Below, in pieces: positions 53,147-64,000 of a DNA stretch of 64,000 nt. Numbering within the stretch: the first letter of the stretch is position 1; each line of letters opens with the position of its first letter. This DNA comes from Rhipicephalus microplus (Eukaryota > Arthropoda > Arachnida > Ixodida > Ixodidae), in contig NW_027464601.1 of the NCBI RefSeq assembly GCF_043290135.1, positions 3,270,001 to 3,334,000 on the forward strand, in the 5' to 3' direction. The notes beneath the pieces are model-generated. The model was not told the origin of the DNA, ran no database searches, and saw nothing but the letters and a program-made list of their open reading frames with translations. Both the position numbers and the translations under genes were made by a program.

Positions 53147-53870
53147 AGAACAAAGTTCATGTGTGTGTTGACAATTTCCCTACTATGACTCTTGTCACCG
53201 AGAGTCACTGTGACTCTTCTCACCGAGAGTCACTTGTCACTGGGGCAACGAATTCAGTGATGAGCCTTAGTTTTAAAACTCTTCATGGACAAAAAGTTAT
53301 GTTTTCGTGGAAGAAAATCTCGTCATTTTGTAGTGAAAGCGGGGACACCTCGTGCCTGGTCTGAGTTTGTAGCAGGTGTTTGCGTGTGTGGAAAAGTAAT
53401 TACCACTGAATTTGCCCTGATTCCTCGATCTACACAAGATATTATTTTAGGCCTAGATTTCTTACGGGAGTGTAGCGCTACAGTTGTCTGTCAAAGTGGA
53501 GAGCTTTCGGTACACCACAAGCCTATGACGCACTCATCGAAAGCTCGCCGCGTCAAGAAAGTGCCTTCTGTTTTGCGCAAGATGCAGTGATTTCTGTGCA
53601 GTGTAGTGTGTGCGTTGCGGTAATTTACTCTGGTGCACCTCCTACTACATTTGACGCCCAAACAGAACCTCTACACTTAGCTTGTGTGAACAAGAACGTG
53701 TTGGTGCCCCATTGCTTGGTGTCGGTTGTTGAAGGACGATCAGGAATATGCACGATGAATTACGTGGCCCAGCCCGCACATCTACCTTGCGGTATGAAGC
53801 TCACACTCTTTAGAGAGGAGACGCCGGCTTTAGTTGCTGTTCTACACACTACTGGGGGTTAATCCTTTCA
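53147..53870 (+). pseudogene. Gypsy-2 protease region
   Basis: Frames with SLVTGATNSVMSLSFK, in which the usual DTGA catalytic box reads VTGA, then IPRSTQDIILGLDFLRECSA (53285-53590 frame), the conserved protease C-terminal segment. The linker to RT follows (53587-53862). The catalytic Asp is not legible, so the protease is dead. Confidence 0.7.
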
Positions 53871-53904
53871 ATCGAGCACTTGAAATTCGAAGCTTCTACA
53901 GATA

Positions 53905-55450
53905 GTGAGCAAGTCCCTCAGCACAAGTGAGCGCCACAAGTTACTAGCTGTTTTATATCAGCTCTCAACAGTGTTTGACTTTTTCAAAAACGATAAGGCA
54001 TCCGCAATTCCAGCGTCTCGAGTACGCGATCATATAAACACCGGATCAGCGCATCCTATACGACAGAAACTGTACCGAGTGTCACCGACGGAACGTAAAG
54101 TAATTAGTGAGCAAGTTGAAGAACTGTTGCAAAAGGGATTCATTCAGGAGTCTGCAAGTCCTTGGGGTGCACCTGTCATTCTTGTAAAAAAGAAGGACGG
54201 CTGATGGAAATTTTGTGTTGAGGATCGCCGGCCTAATGACATTACAAAGAAAGACTTATACCCCCTTCCATGCATAGCCAAAGCATGGTGTTGTCTTCAT
54301 TCGGCTCCCTACTTTTATTCCGTTGACTTGAGATTCGGCTACAGGCAAATCTCGATGCACACTGATGATAAAAAGACAGCATTCCTAACACCCGGTGGAC
54401 TTTTTTAATTTAACGCAATGCCATTTGGCTTGTTGCAACCTGCCGGCCACTTTTGGACAATTCTTGGACACCATTCTGTGGGGTTCAAAATGAGAGATAT
54501 GTTTGTGCTATCTCGATCATGTTATTATTTTTGGACGCACATTTCAGGAGCACAACGAGCATCTCGGCATTGTACAAAGCTGCATACAAAAGGCTTGTCT
54601 TGTACTCAACTCCAAGAAATATCATTTTAGAGAGCGCCTAGCATTGATGCTGTGACATCTCGGGGACAAACACGGCGTCAGCCCCGACCCTGCGAAGACT
54701 GGGGCTGTTGAGGCATTTCAGCCACCCTAATCTGTGAAAGAACTCCGGAGCTTCTTTGGGCTATGCTCCTCATACAGGTGATTCATTCCTCGCTTTGCTG
54801 ACGTTGCTTATCCCCTGACAAGCCTCCTGCAAAAGAACGCCCTATTAGACTGGACGCCTGAGTGTTCAGCTTTCTTTCGGTAGCTAAAGATCTTGCTGAC
54901 GTCAACGCCAATACTAAGAAACTTTAGTTCAGCCGCGCCAACAGGGAATCACACGGATGCGAGTGGCATTGGTCTTGGTTATGTCTTAGTTCAACGCTCG
55001 GGTGAGAGCGAACACGCCATCGCCTACGCAAATCGGTTGTTAAGTAAACCCGAACGTAAATATACGGTAACTGAACAAGAATGCCTCGCGGTTATTTTCG
55101 CTGTTCAGCGGTTTCGGTCATACCTGTAGGGGCTTCAGTTTACGATCGTCACCGATCATCACCCTCTAGGCTGGCTCATCAATCTCAGCGATCAATCAGG
55201 ACGCCTTGCACGATGGGCTTTGCGTCTGCAAGACTACAACTTTGCTGTCTCGTACAAAAATGGGCGGCGACATGCTGATGCTGATTATCTTTCGCTGCTG
55301 CCTCTCCTAACAACAAAATGTGACTCTGATAACTTCTTCCAGAAACTTGAAGTCGTACAACGAGGTTTCCCAGAGGCCGCAACCTTGGCGAGACAGCAAC
55401 GTGATGATTCAACTCTAGAGCGGCTCTCCTCCTCTGCGAAAGACTCATAA
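53905..55450 (+). pseudogene. Gypsy-2 reverse transcriptase and RNase H
   Basis: RT start: QKLYRVSPTERKVISEQVEE and GFIQESASPWGAPVILVKKK, then a TGA at 54202 and VDLRFGYRQISMHTDDKK. The catalytic box reads CYLDHVIIF (near 54510), with the second Asp changed to His. After several stops, RNase H shows NHTDASGIGLGYVLVQR, YTVTEQECLAVIFAVQRF and [11 protein letters not shown], then [10 protein letters not shown]. The domain order is that of Ty3/Gypsy. At least six disruptions are visible. Confidence 0.82.
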
Positions 55451-56582
55451 AATAGCCGTTTTTGTATACGCGATAGACTCCTATATAAAAAAAATTTTAC
55501 CGCCACAGATGCACGCTATTTTCTGATGGTTCCAAGAGCCCTCAAATCTTCGGTTTTACTTGTCGTGCACGACTATTCAGGTGCCGGTCATTTAGGATCT
55601 ACGCGGGCACTCTATCACGCTAAAGAAATATTTTACTGGCCTTAAAGGTGCAAGACAGCAGACACCTACGTAGCCAGCTGTACAGAGTGCCAAAGTCATT
55701 AAAGGCCTAGCAATTCCCCCTCCGGTTGTCTAATGCCTGTAGCACCTCCCAGCCCAGCTTTCGAACAAGTCGTCATCGACCTGATAGGGCCGTTTCCACA
55801 TTCATCCAAAGGCAACCGCTGTATAATAGTGTGCGCCGACTACCTGACTCGGTTCTGCGATAATGAAGCACTGCCCTCTACAACTACAAGGGACGTGTCA
55901 CTGTTCATTCTGCGTAATATATTACTTCGTCATGAACCCCCTCATGCGATACTTAGTGACCGTGGCCGTCAGTTCATGGCTGATGTGGTTGAAGAACTTC
56001 AGCGTCTGTGTACCTGCAATCTGCAACGTTCGACCTCTATCAACCTCAAACCGACGGCTTTACTGAGCGCACGAATCAAACACTTGTCAACATGATATCT
56101 ATGTACGTAAGCTCTGACCATAAGAACTGCGACGAAGTGCTTCTGTTCGTCACATACGCTTTTAAAATCATGCAACAAGGGACGACTGGTTACAGCCCGT
56201 TCTTCCTTTTTTACGCTCGTCCAGTGAAGTACACGTTGGATACGATCTTTCCTTTCTTTAATCATCACGACGCTTGCATCACGGAAACTCAATGCCGGGT
56301 GGAGGAAGCTCGGAGACTCACTAGATTGCGAACTCGGGCTTCTCGAAAACGCTCGAAATCACCATACGATCGCAGACACCGCCACGTAACTTATGAACCT
56401 GGCGACTGAGTGCGGTTATGGACTACCGTACGCAAACGTGAACTGTGCCAGAAGCTACTCACGGACTATGTTGGACCGTTTGTTACAACTAAGCATGTTA
56501 ATGAGGGCTTGGTTAGTGGCCTCAGGATTGAACTGAGCAGAGTTCGAAGCACTGCGCTTCGTACTTTCCATGCCAATATGTA
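55451..56582 (+). pseudogene. Gypsy-2 integrase and C-terminal GPF module
   Basis: The zinc-finger region is worn (AKEIFYWP, then YVASCTECQSH). The catalytic core has VVIDLIGPFPHSSKGN (first Asp), AILSDRGRQFMADVVEEL (second Asp) and PQTDGFTERTNQTLV (Glu), the last two in different frames. The frame 56008-56409 continues with TTGYSPFFLFYARPVK. A stop (TGA, 56407) precedes a DYVGPFVTTKHVNEG module ending at a TAA at about 56580. No 3' LTR is seen before the SINE at 56628, so the 3' end is lost. Confidence 0.78.
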
Positions 56583-56627
56583 ACCAATGGAAAAGTGCTG
56601 AAAGCAAACAGCCAAAACTTCTAACAG

Positions 56628-56835
56628 TCCGACGGTGTGGCGTAGCCGTTACGCTAGTCGGCTGCTGACCAGCCGGCCGTGGGTTCGATGCCGGCCGCGG
56701 CGTTCACGATTCGATAAAGGAGAAATGGTAGAAGCCCGTGCACTGTGCGGTGTCAGTGGATGTTAAAAAACTATAGATGCTCGAAATTTTCTGAGCCCTC
56801 CGGTAAGGCGTCGTTCATAATTATTTCGTCGATTT
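56628..56835 (+). repeat. Tick tRNA-derived SINE
   Basis: tRNA-like head with A-box (TGGCGTAGCCG) and B-box GGTTCGATGCC (56682-56692), then CCGGCCGCGGCG and the SINE body (GATAAAGGAGAAATGGTAGA, AGCCCGTGCACT, GATGTTAAAAAACTA, GAGCCCTCCGGTAAGGCGTC). The same body occurs as fragments at 26730, 26985 and 28535. It is the most complete SINE in the window. Confidence 0.82.
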
Positions 56836-57454
56836 GAGACGCTAATTCAGGATTTATAATAAAAACTTGAAACACAGTTGGAGTTTCCACAACACGAAGC
56901 TGCGCTCTTATTACGCGTTAGGTACTATCACGTTGTATTTTTTGTGCAGTATAAAACTGGCCTTGAATGCATTCTCCTTCTAAGGAAGCATTCAAGGCTA
57001 ATAAGCACGTTTTACTCCTGGGTGACTACATGTCGCAGGCTGTCGAGGAATAAAATGCATTTTTAGCTTGAATGATGTAAGTTTTTAAAGTGTAGTGGTG
57101 CATGATGGAAAGCTATATTACATTTGTTTTATGTATATCGCATTCGATTGGTATCCTAATGGAACAGTAGGCAGGGAACATTGCTCTCGATTTCATAAAA
57201 GGCTGACATGATAAGCAATGGTACAACAGCCACCACTATGTCATACGTAACGGTGACAGTTCTACCTTAGCACTGCTAAATTTGAGTTGAGCTTTGGTAA
57301 AACGAATAATTCGGAATTCGTCGCAGAAATTGCTCAAACAACGGCAAACAACATTCTTCAATGACACAGGCCAATTATCCAACAACCAACAACAGTTACA
57401 GCTCAACAGTTATAGGGCGCTGCTCAACCAGAAGGAAAAAAGCACGGAACGAAC
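56836..57454. other. No gene recognised
   Basis: AT-rich. Contains the inverted pair TTGAATGCATTCTCCTTCTA / AGGAAGCATTCAAGG (about 56962-56998), which can form a hairpin. Confidence 0.45.
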
Positions 57455-57799
57455 GCACAAGTAGGGATGGTAAAATCACTTATGAATAATCGATTATTCA
57501 ATTAAAGGTCTGCAATTATTCGAATATTTGTAATCAATTTTCGCCTTCCGATTAATCAAAATAATTGATTAAACCTATTCGATTATTCGACTAAGACATC
57601 TCACACTCCCGGCCCCAACCTCGGCTCTTGACCGCAGCGCATGACTGCGAGGCGTGCTATCCTGAAACACAGATGCCGTGCACGTGGCCTTCCTTTCACT
57701 GCTTTCAATGCATATTTCTGCGCTAACAGAACGAGCCCGGAGCTTGTGGCGGCCATACCTCATAGAGAAAGATATACAACTACTATAAAGAATACTACT

Positions 57800-58229
57800 T
57801 TTTTCTGGTTCAATTTGGGATGCCGTTGATCGCGCACTTCTACGCCATTCCGTTGCACTCTTGGACGACCTGGTCAACCAAATGTCTTCTCACTTGAAGA
57901 CATACTACAGTAACCCTGTAGTCGATCGGCACACCAATCCGAACCCACTTGAGACTTGGCACTGAATGCGAACTGGTCTAGATTATGTGTTTGATGTTGC
58001 AACGGAGTATTTGCCGATTCCTGCAACGTCAGTAGCATCCGAGCGCCTTTTTTCGCATGCTGGATGTATGGCGACCCAAAGTAGGTGTCGGTTGTCACCC
58101 GAGCATCTCGGCCAACTGACATTTCTTCTCTCAGTAGAAAAAATATGTGGTTCCGTGCAGCAACTCCATGAAACAAAGCAAAAGGGGGCTGTTGAGAAAG
58201 TAAGAAGCACAGCGATTCGCCAACGTTAA
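57800..58229 (+). pseudogene. hAT transposase C-terminal dimerisation domain
   Basis: Plus-strand frame with WDAVDRALLRHSVALLDDLV and HLKTYYSNPVVDRHTNPNPLETW, a TGA at 57963, then in the same frame YLPIPATSVASERLFSHAG, RCRLSPEHLGQLTFLL and a stop at about 58227. The IPATSVxSERxFS core is the signature of the hAT family dimerisation region. The DDE/RNase H-like core and the BED zinc finger are absent. The piece cannot transpose but identifies the class of the surrounding element. Confidence 0.88.
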
Positions 58230-59446
58230 ACAGAGACGCTTACTCTTTTATGCAACTTTCGTACGTGCCAACGCATCGTCTTGTCGCTCGTTTTATTCGT
58301 GCTCATTTTTTTCCGCGCTGTTTCATCGTGTTCCCGCTTAAACGCATCTCTCCTTACACTTTAAAAACGAGTAGTTCTAGTCACGTGTAGTGTCAATCGC
58401 AACTTTTTTTGTGTTTTATTCAACCCTCAAATTTTTGTTGTTTCTTGATTAAGTGTCGCATTGTAATATGCGCAGCTTATTTTCTGACTGGTTCTTAGCC
58501 TTTTGAAAATCCTGGTTTGGTGGATGCTGGAGTCGTTGGTGGATACAGTGGAAAGAATAGTGAATATAGTGGAAATACTAGTGGATATGGTGGAAACTGT
58601 AGTGTGCGTAATGGCTGATGACGGCGAGAGTGAAAAAAGTGATGGCAGGTGGTGTTGGAGGAGGTAAGCCAATGGTGGTGACAGTTAAACACGCCGGCTG
58701 GTGGTGGCGAGGCAAAACGTGTTTGGTGGAAGGCTTGGTGAACAATGTAGAGGACGGTGGTGTGATGGAAACTTGGTGGATTATGACAGCATGAGGAAAA
58801 AGCGCATGACAGTACGTGAAATCAATTATTTGTAGTGTTTCATTCTTGAATGCGCAGATATGGGTGTATAATTACGGTCAAAATAAACCAAGGCTGCTCA
58901 ATGCGCTTTCTAGCACGTTTATTTTTTTTATTCCTGTGGTGTCAACAACGCTTCAAGTTTTGTAGAGCGTAGAATATGCGGTCATGAATATATTTACATT
59001 TCGCGAACGTACTTACATCAGTTTCACATCCGCGATGTGTTTTTTATTGTGATGTTTGAAGACTAGAGGTGTCACTGTGAACATTGACACTAAATGTTTT
59101 ACATCGGTGCGCAGTTGTCGAGAAATAAATGAGCTCCAGTTTACCATTGCCTCTTTCAATGTTAGAGCAGAACACATCGGTCACATGATACCACCACACT
59201 AGAAACTCAACTCTGGCAATTCTTGCACACTCTATTGCTTGAGCTATACTTCAATGTTAACAAAGTGCGTGCGAATATGCATAAACTTCACTTTCGACAT
59301 GCGTCGACACAAGCACCAGCGAATTTTACTTTCACTCTTCTGTGCTACCACCATGATTTCCACCAAACGTTAGTTCTACTGACTGAGCCCGTACAAGCGT
59401 TATCGGCGCTTCTGGGTTTCGTAATAAACACTTTTGACGAGTAAAA
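58230..59446. other. Non-coding interior of the hAT unit
   Basis: Includes a TGG/GGTGG-rich patch (58530-58790) with imperfect ~15-bp repeats such as AGTGGATATGGTGGAAAC. Otherwise no signal. Confidence 0.5.
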
Positions 59447-59674
59447 ATGGCAATTCAGCACACTGTGGCATCATTTACTCCAAATAAACCTTTTTATTCT
59501 GTACGGTACCCGCACAAGAAGCGACAAACATCGATGCGACGCGCTTGCAGCACTTCCACCAAATGTACGCCTCCCCTCACTGACAGCCACCGGTCGCACT
59601 CGCCGGCGTTTCACTGGCTCTTATGCGAGAACACACACTCCTCAATTCGTATGCTTACTGAACCAATAGGATAG
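59447..59674 (+). CDS. Small frame sharing a peptide with the 50.9-kb repeat; unknown
   Basis: A 75-codon frame. Residues ~16-33 (FYSVRYPHKKRQTSMRRACS) match the minus-strand frame at 50863-51084 (YLRVRCPHKERQRSMCRAFS). DNA identity is roughly 80% over ~55 bp. I do not recognise the family. It may be an exon-like piece of a host gene carried by repeats, or part of an undescribed element. Neither frame has a visible signal peptide or domain. The start is arbitrary. Confidence 0.3.
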   Translation: MAIQHTVASFTPNKPFYSVRYPHKKRQTSMRRACSTSTKCTPPLTDSHRSHSPAFHWLLCENTHSSIRMLTEPIG

Positions 59675-60157
59675 CATAATGTTTCTGGCGCACTGCATTC
59701 TTTTTGGCCGAGCTGTTATGTAGTTGCTCCTAACGACAGAGCAACCGCAGTGCACTGGCACGACTGCGCTGTGTGTTGGGCGAAAAACATCAAAATCAAT
59801 TGTGTGGGCGTATCTATCGAATAAAAATAGAGGCGTTATAAAGCCTGAACACCTATCACCCTTTGAAAGGAGCGAGAAACGAATATTTAACTTTGCAGTA
59901 ACCGTCGATAAAGTCTAGCTGCTCCTAAGTCCACTGAGTTGTTTTTTTTTCTTGCGCTTATTAATTGTAACAAAACATAGCGCTGTTGCCATTATCACAG
60001 TGGCAATCGTTAAAGGCAGCAGTTGTTCGTGTTTATCAAATATGCAAATTTTAGTAGCAGGTGCAGATCCCATAGATCTCTAGTAATCGACAAACAGAAT
60101 AGAAGCTAAACAGAATATTTGTGAGTTGACTACTTCTTTAACACCAAAGTGCCAACT
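59675..60157. other. No gene recognised
   Basis: AT-rich interior of the hAT unit. Confidence 0.45.
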
Positions 60158-60290
60158 GTCGGCGTTGCGCAGTGGTTAGTGCGCTCAGTTGAGGATCCGA
60201 AGGTGGCAGGCTCGATGCCGCGCTGTCGTACCTTTTTTACGGGTGCTTTCTACATCTTTTTTATACAATTATTGTTATTATTTCTTTAGT
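60158..60290 (+). repeat. tRNA-derived SINE-like sequence
   Basis: GGCGTTGCGCAGTGGTTAGT (A-box) and GGCTCGATGCC (B-box, about 60209-60219) with tRNA-like spacing, followed by a T/A-rich body. The flanks do not pair as an acceptor stem, so I call it a SINE and not a tRNA gene. Confidence 0.6.
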
Positions 60291-62133
60291 GGCAGCTCGT
60301 CACGGTGGTTCTGACGCTGCTTCGCGCTCCAGCATTGCCGGCTGGAGCGCGCCGTCTATAATGCACTTCGCCATACGCCACCATACTCCATGTGCCACTA
60401 ACATTTTGAGCACCATAATCCACAAAACTGGTGGATCGTGGAATCCACCATTCCTATGGGGGACGTTTTTTTCAATAGGGTAGCGTCATTCTGGTTTACT
60501 CTTTAGAAAATTAATGATTGTTTTCTAATGAAAAAAGAGAGAGAGAGAGAGAAAATATATACGGCAGAGATACTGGCCTGAGCTATAATATGCCCCTGCC
60601 TGCTACTCTGCACCAGGTAAAACGCAACGGGGAAAGAAGAGTGATTAAATGCGATGATGGGGAGAGGATTAGGTATTTCGTATATACATAATAAGACACG
60701 TGTGCTACCGTAAAGAGGACTAAGACGCTAGTAACCATAATTTATTATGCTGTATACTCACTGGCCCAATCGTCCGTCGTATAGTCTAATACCACTTTCA
60801 CAATTGTTCAGCTAGCTTTTCGGCGATGCAGTGAGCGAAAGTATTGGCCTCTAGTCACTTCTTCAAACAGTGTTCAGGCGCGGTTCACTTGCGCTCGGTC
60901 GTGGAAAATCTAGGCTCGGTTTTCTTGACATTAACACGCATAATCAACAGCACGTGCAACTACGAGCTCGTCTCCACCTTAAGCACGAAAGTTGCTGTCA
61001 TTAGTTGACAAAAAGTGTAGCGCAGGAATGCGCACTCGTAAATTTTGAAAAGGGTCTTAAAGACCTTTTATGGAATCCGCAACTTTACGCGTCGGTTTAC
61101 CGAACGTCTAGCATCCAGTGCACTTCTATTAAAGAAGTCACCTTGCGTCATTTAGTAATACTGTATGGTCGCATATTTAGGGAGAAATACAGCTTTCAGC
61201 TAGAGGTCCCTGTCTTCTGCTGTGGGAAGAAAGAAGGATAGTCGCGAAATTTGTGTTGTATTGTCTGATACACTAGATAGCACTCAAAGTTCAGGCTGTA
61301 TGCGCGATTGAAAAGGTGCGAGTGGCGCCGTGTTAAGGCAACAATCAGACGAAGCCTGCGGAGTATACTGGCGCAGCTGCTCTTTATTCTAGCCGGGAGG
61401 CAGAAAATCGCCTCACTCTATTTTCCGCAGTTGCCTGTACCGATGATATGCTTGAGGCCAGTATGTTTTAGTATAATCTCTGCATAGGTGACCTCAAGGA
61501 AAAGATCGCGTCAGTCCGCAACTATAGTATTATGTAGGGCTTCCACAATATCTAACCGACAAACCGTAAAAAGAGGCCGTGTTTACGAGAGCGAGGGTCT
61601 TATTTAAATCTTCTTCCTCCTCGTCTCTCTTTTTTTCTTTCTTGAGATTTTCTCACCCTCCTCCACACTGCTTGTTTCAGCGGCGACTTTCCAACCAGTG
61701 TCGTCCACGAACGCGACTCCGGTTTTGATGAGCTGGAGTAGACAGGCATCGAGAAAATACGACCTGCTGCCAAATGGTGCAAGGATGGTGGCCACAGGTG
61801 CTGAAATCCGCAACATCAACCAACCAGGACGGGCCCCTCGTGTCCAATGCGCGAAAGTGGAAATTTTCGCCCACTAGACACAAGGAACCCATCGTCGACT
61901 CTTTCGAAAGTCGGAATTTTCGATCGTCAGCACGTCTGATAAAAAGGTTTAGGTTCATATGAAACACACACTATCCCTCTAAAACAAAGACATATCGGTC
62001 TTAAAACCACCAAAAAGAATATCATTAATGGATTAATCGATTAAACCATTCCACCAAAAGCAAATAGTATATTAAAGGCAAAATCGATTAACGCTTAAAG
62101 AATAATCGATCAAAATTTTATTCGACCATTCCT
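60291..62133. other. Non-coding interior and right end of the hAT unit
   Basis: Holds a short (GA)n at 60535-60553. Open frames of 60-96 codons show no family. The last ~120 bp are rich in ATCGATTA motifs. Confidence 0.5.
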
Positions 62134-62142
62134 ACGCACAAG

Positions 62143-64000
62143 TACACTGTAAACAATAATGTACCAAGCTGTGAGGAATCGAGGAAGCATCCGGCCGAGC
62201 CGCTCCGGTGTTCTCACTCAAACCTGATTGTACCGGAGCAAATACATTTGTTTTCCACCGTTTTCCTCCGGTGATCGCCGGAAGAAGAAAACCGCAGAAA
62301 AACGGGGCCAATCCCTTGGTCATGCTCTTGTGATTCCTCCGCAAATGCTCCTGCGCATCAATTTTGCCTCCGTGAATCATCTCTAAGTGCTTCGGGTCAG
62401 CGCTCACTCGCATTCATTGGCTGTTCGAAGAGTGACGTAGCCAGCCTTGCCACTGGAAGGCCGTTCCCCACAAACCAACATGGCGCCGACCAAGCCGGTG
62501 CAGTGAAGATTGTGTGAAGCGTTCAGCCGCGTTAGAGAGAAGTAAATCGTTCTTAGCCCCTTTTGAATGTCACAAGCGACAAGCAGCAACGGACTTTATC
62601 AACGACAGAAGGAAGTTGTGCAAACGGTAATCGTGTGAAGGTTTGCGGCAGTGAACGACACGTTGTATTCTCGCGAATGCTGAGGGACCCGGCGGATGCT
62701 GGAGTGGCAAAAAAAAATGATGAGTGAGCTCTCCTTGAATTACCTGTGTTATTCGTGTGAGGTAGTACTAAGTTTCGATAATGTTGGGTTGATAAACCAA
62801 ACATTGTATTATTATTTGGCTTAGTTCACAATACGTCATTGAAAAATCAGTGGAATTGCAATAGTGCGTTTTTTAAACTACGTGTTTTTTCTTTAACATA
62901 ACTTCGGAAAAGCAAAATGGAGAGGTGAGCGAGTTGGTGCTGATTCGTTATGGCGTTATAGTAGCGCAAAAAAAGTTTACACCTCAAGCACTTGTGGTTG
63001 TTCACTTTCATGTACTCGTCCTTTCTTGCGCAGCATTAACGTCAGAGTAACATCGGTAAATAAAATCAGTTCGAAAAGTTAATTAGAGCGCGAAAACTTG
63101 ACACGATCACTCACACACGCACACACCCATGCATCAAACACACAGCGCTCACTTCCAATTGATTTATTCATAGCTCGAAGGCTTCAATATATACAGGACA
63201 CATTGTGCGCACACACACCAAAGAAGGCCAACAGCATACATTATCAAAACGTACAGTTAATCAATGTCATAGCCATAGAGCGATAAACTGAAGTTCGCTT
63301 GGTAACAACGAAATTGAAGGGGCGCTTACACAGTTATCTTTATTTTTTTCAATGAAAAAGGCTTCTAACACTTCACGTGCAGTTTTACTTGCGCTTCTGC
63401 CCAGAATCTTCGTTTCAGAAAATCGTGCGTCACAACCACCTGCATCACTTTCCGTGGCATCCGAACGTGTGCACGGACCTTTCATTTGAGTATAGGGGTT
63501 AGCCTTCCCTTATTTCTTTGAAAACACGTTTGGCTTAGATGGCGTAAAGTTTGTGCCTTTTATTTCTTATTTGTTTTGTTATGTTGTAGTGAACTTTTCC
63601 TTATTTTGTGGTCGAAGCTGTTTGTCTTGAAGAATTACATGCTCATTTAGTAAGAACATTGAAATATGTTCACAACGACAAGTATGAAAGCAGAGCAGTC
63701 AGTGCAACTTGAACAAAAATTGGAGACCACACGTACAGTGGGGATGGATGATATGCGAAGCACGAATGAGAAATGTTTATGTCAATTTAAAATAAGCACA
63801 ACGTTGCGAGGTGGAGGTAAACGATGCCGTACATGAATTCCTTGTCATGATTATCATATTTGGATGTGGCATTCACCTTCGTCGTCAATTCACGTCACGT
63901 GATACCAAGTTTAGTATATGTGGAGCTAGCGAAACGGCCGCGAGCACACAATGAGCGTCGTATGATTTCATGTTCTTAGGTGACACGCTCGTCAGAATTA
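62143..64000. other. No gene recognised
   Basis: Unique-looking sequence with a short CA-rich patch (63109-63143). No frame with family features. Confidence 0.45.

Larger units (their letters stand above)
57463..62134 (+). mobile_element. hAT-like DNA transposon, internally rearranged
   Basis: A perfect 8-bp direct repeat CGCACAAG (57455-57462 and 62135-62142) flanks it; 8 bp is the hAT target-duplication length. The ends are inverted: TAGGGATGG on the left, TAGGAATGG on the opposite strand at the right. Both have subterminal AATCGATTATT-type motifs (57505-57600 and 62020-62112). Near the left end lies the C-terminal part of a hAT transposase. The N-terminal part is missing, and the remaining ~3.9 kb is non-coding with SINE-like and other repeats. 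The copy is non-autonomous. Confidence 0.82.

Noticed and set aside
60158..60230. Functional tRNA gene
   Set aside because: A- and B-boxes are present, but I cannot pair an acceptor stem and the flank looks like a SINE body.
61600..61967. Coding exon inside the hAT right half
   Set aside because: Overlapping frames on both strands with no domain; I cannot link them to a transposase.

Overview
The window looks like intergenic, repeat-packed chromosomal DNA from an arthropod, most likely a hard (ixodid) tick. I infer this from the mix of elements: tRNA-derived SINEs with a CCAAAACC / CATATGATTATGAGAGA body of the kind common in ixodid genomes, an RTE LINE ending in a GATGAT tail, CR1-like LINEs, Ty3/Gypsy elements and Penelope-like elements. 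I found no convincing host protein-coding gene, rRNA or intact tRNA. Almost every supported coding region is transposon-derived, and most are decayed.

Layout. 1-760: decayed LINE 3' end (-). 2174-3400: 5'-truncated CR1/L2-like LINE (+). 4168-13256: one nearly full-length CR1-like LINE (-), with a tandem array of 279-bp units at its 5' end, a 2A-like peptide in ORF1 and an ORF2 split by two later insertions. The insertions are a 5'-truncated RTE LINE (4649-5504, 11-bp target duplication) and a gag-only LTR element (7088-9049). 13257-22260: no recognisable gene apart from a LINE 3' remnant at 17240. 22280-24960: decayed I-like LINE (-). 25616-27065: a MITE-like element with a trinucleotide microsatellite, two SINE pieces and an RTE tail. 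31185-36516: a Ty3/Gypsy element (+) with paired LTRs and an intact 1162-codon pol.

37213-43711: two Penelope-like elements arranged head to head. The right copy is open for 920 codons (RT plus GIY-YIG endonuclease) and is followed by a candidate hammerhead ribozyme. 43712-44470: AT and GT microsatellites, and a SINE split by a 70-bp-arm fold-back made of two truncated ribozyme-bearing Penelope tails. 44497-56582: a decayed second Gypsy element whose gag is interrupted at about 45097-52187 by a 7.1-kb unit with DNA-transposon-like termini. That unit carries a Tx1-like LINE and a degenerate approximately 610-bp duplication. 56628-56835: tRNA-derived SINE. 57463-62134: a 4.7-kb hAT-like unit with a perfect 8-bp target duplication and the C-terminal end of a transposase. 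62143-64000: nothing recognised.

The genes do not form a host pathway. They are a record of nested insertions whose order can be read: CR1 before RTE and LTR; Gypsy-2 before the 7.1-kb unit; SINE before the Penelope fold-back. The elements that look most recently active are the right Penelope copy, the Gypsy at 31-36 kb and the gag-only LTR element. The parts most worth follow-up are the CR1 5' end (tandem promoter-like units joined to a 2A-bearing ORF1), the inverted Penelope structures with ribozymes, and a short peptide-coding segment that recurs in two unrelated carriers.
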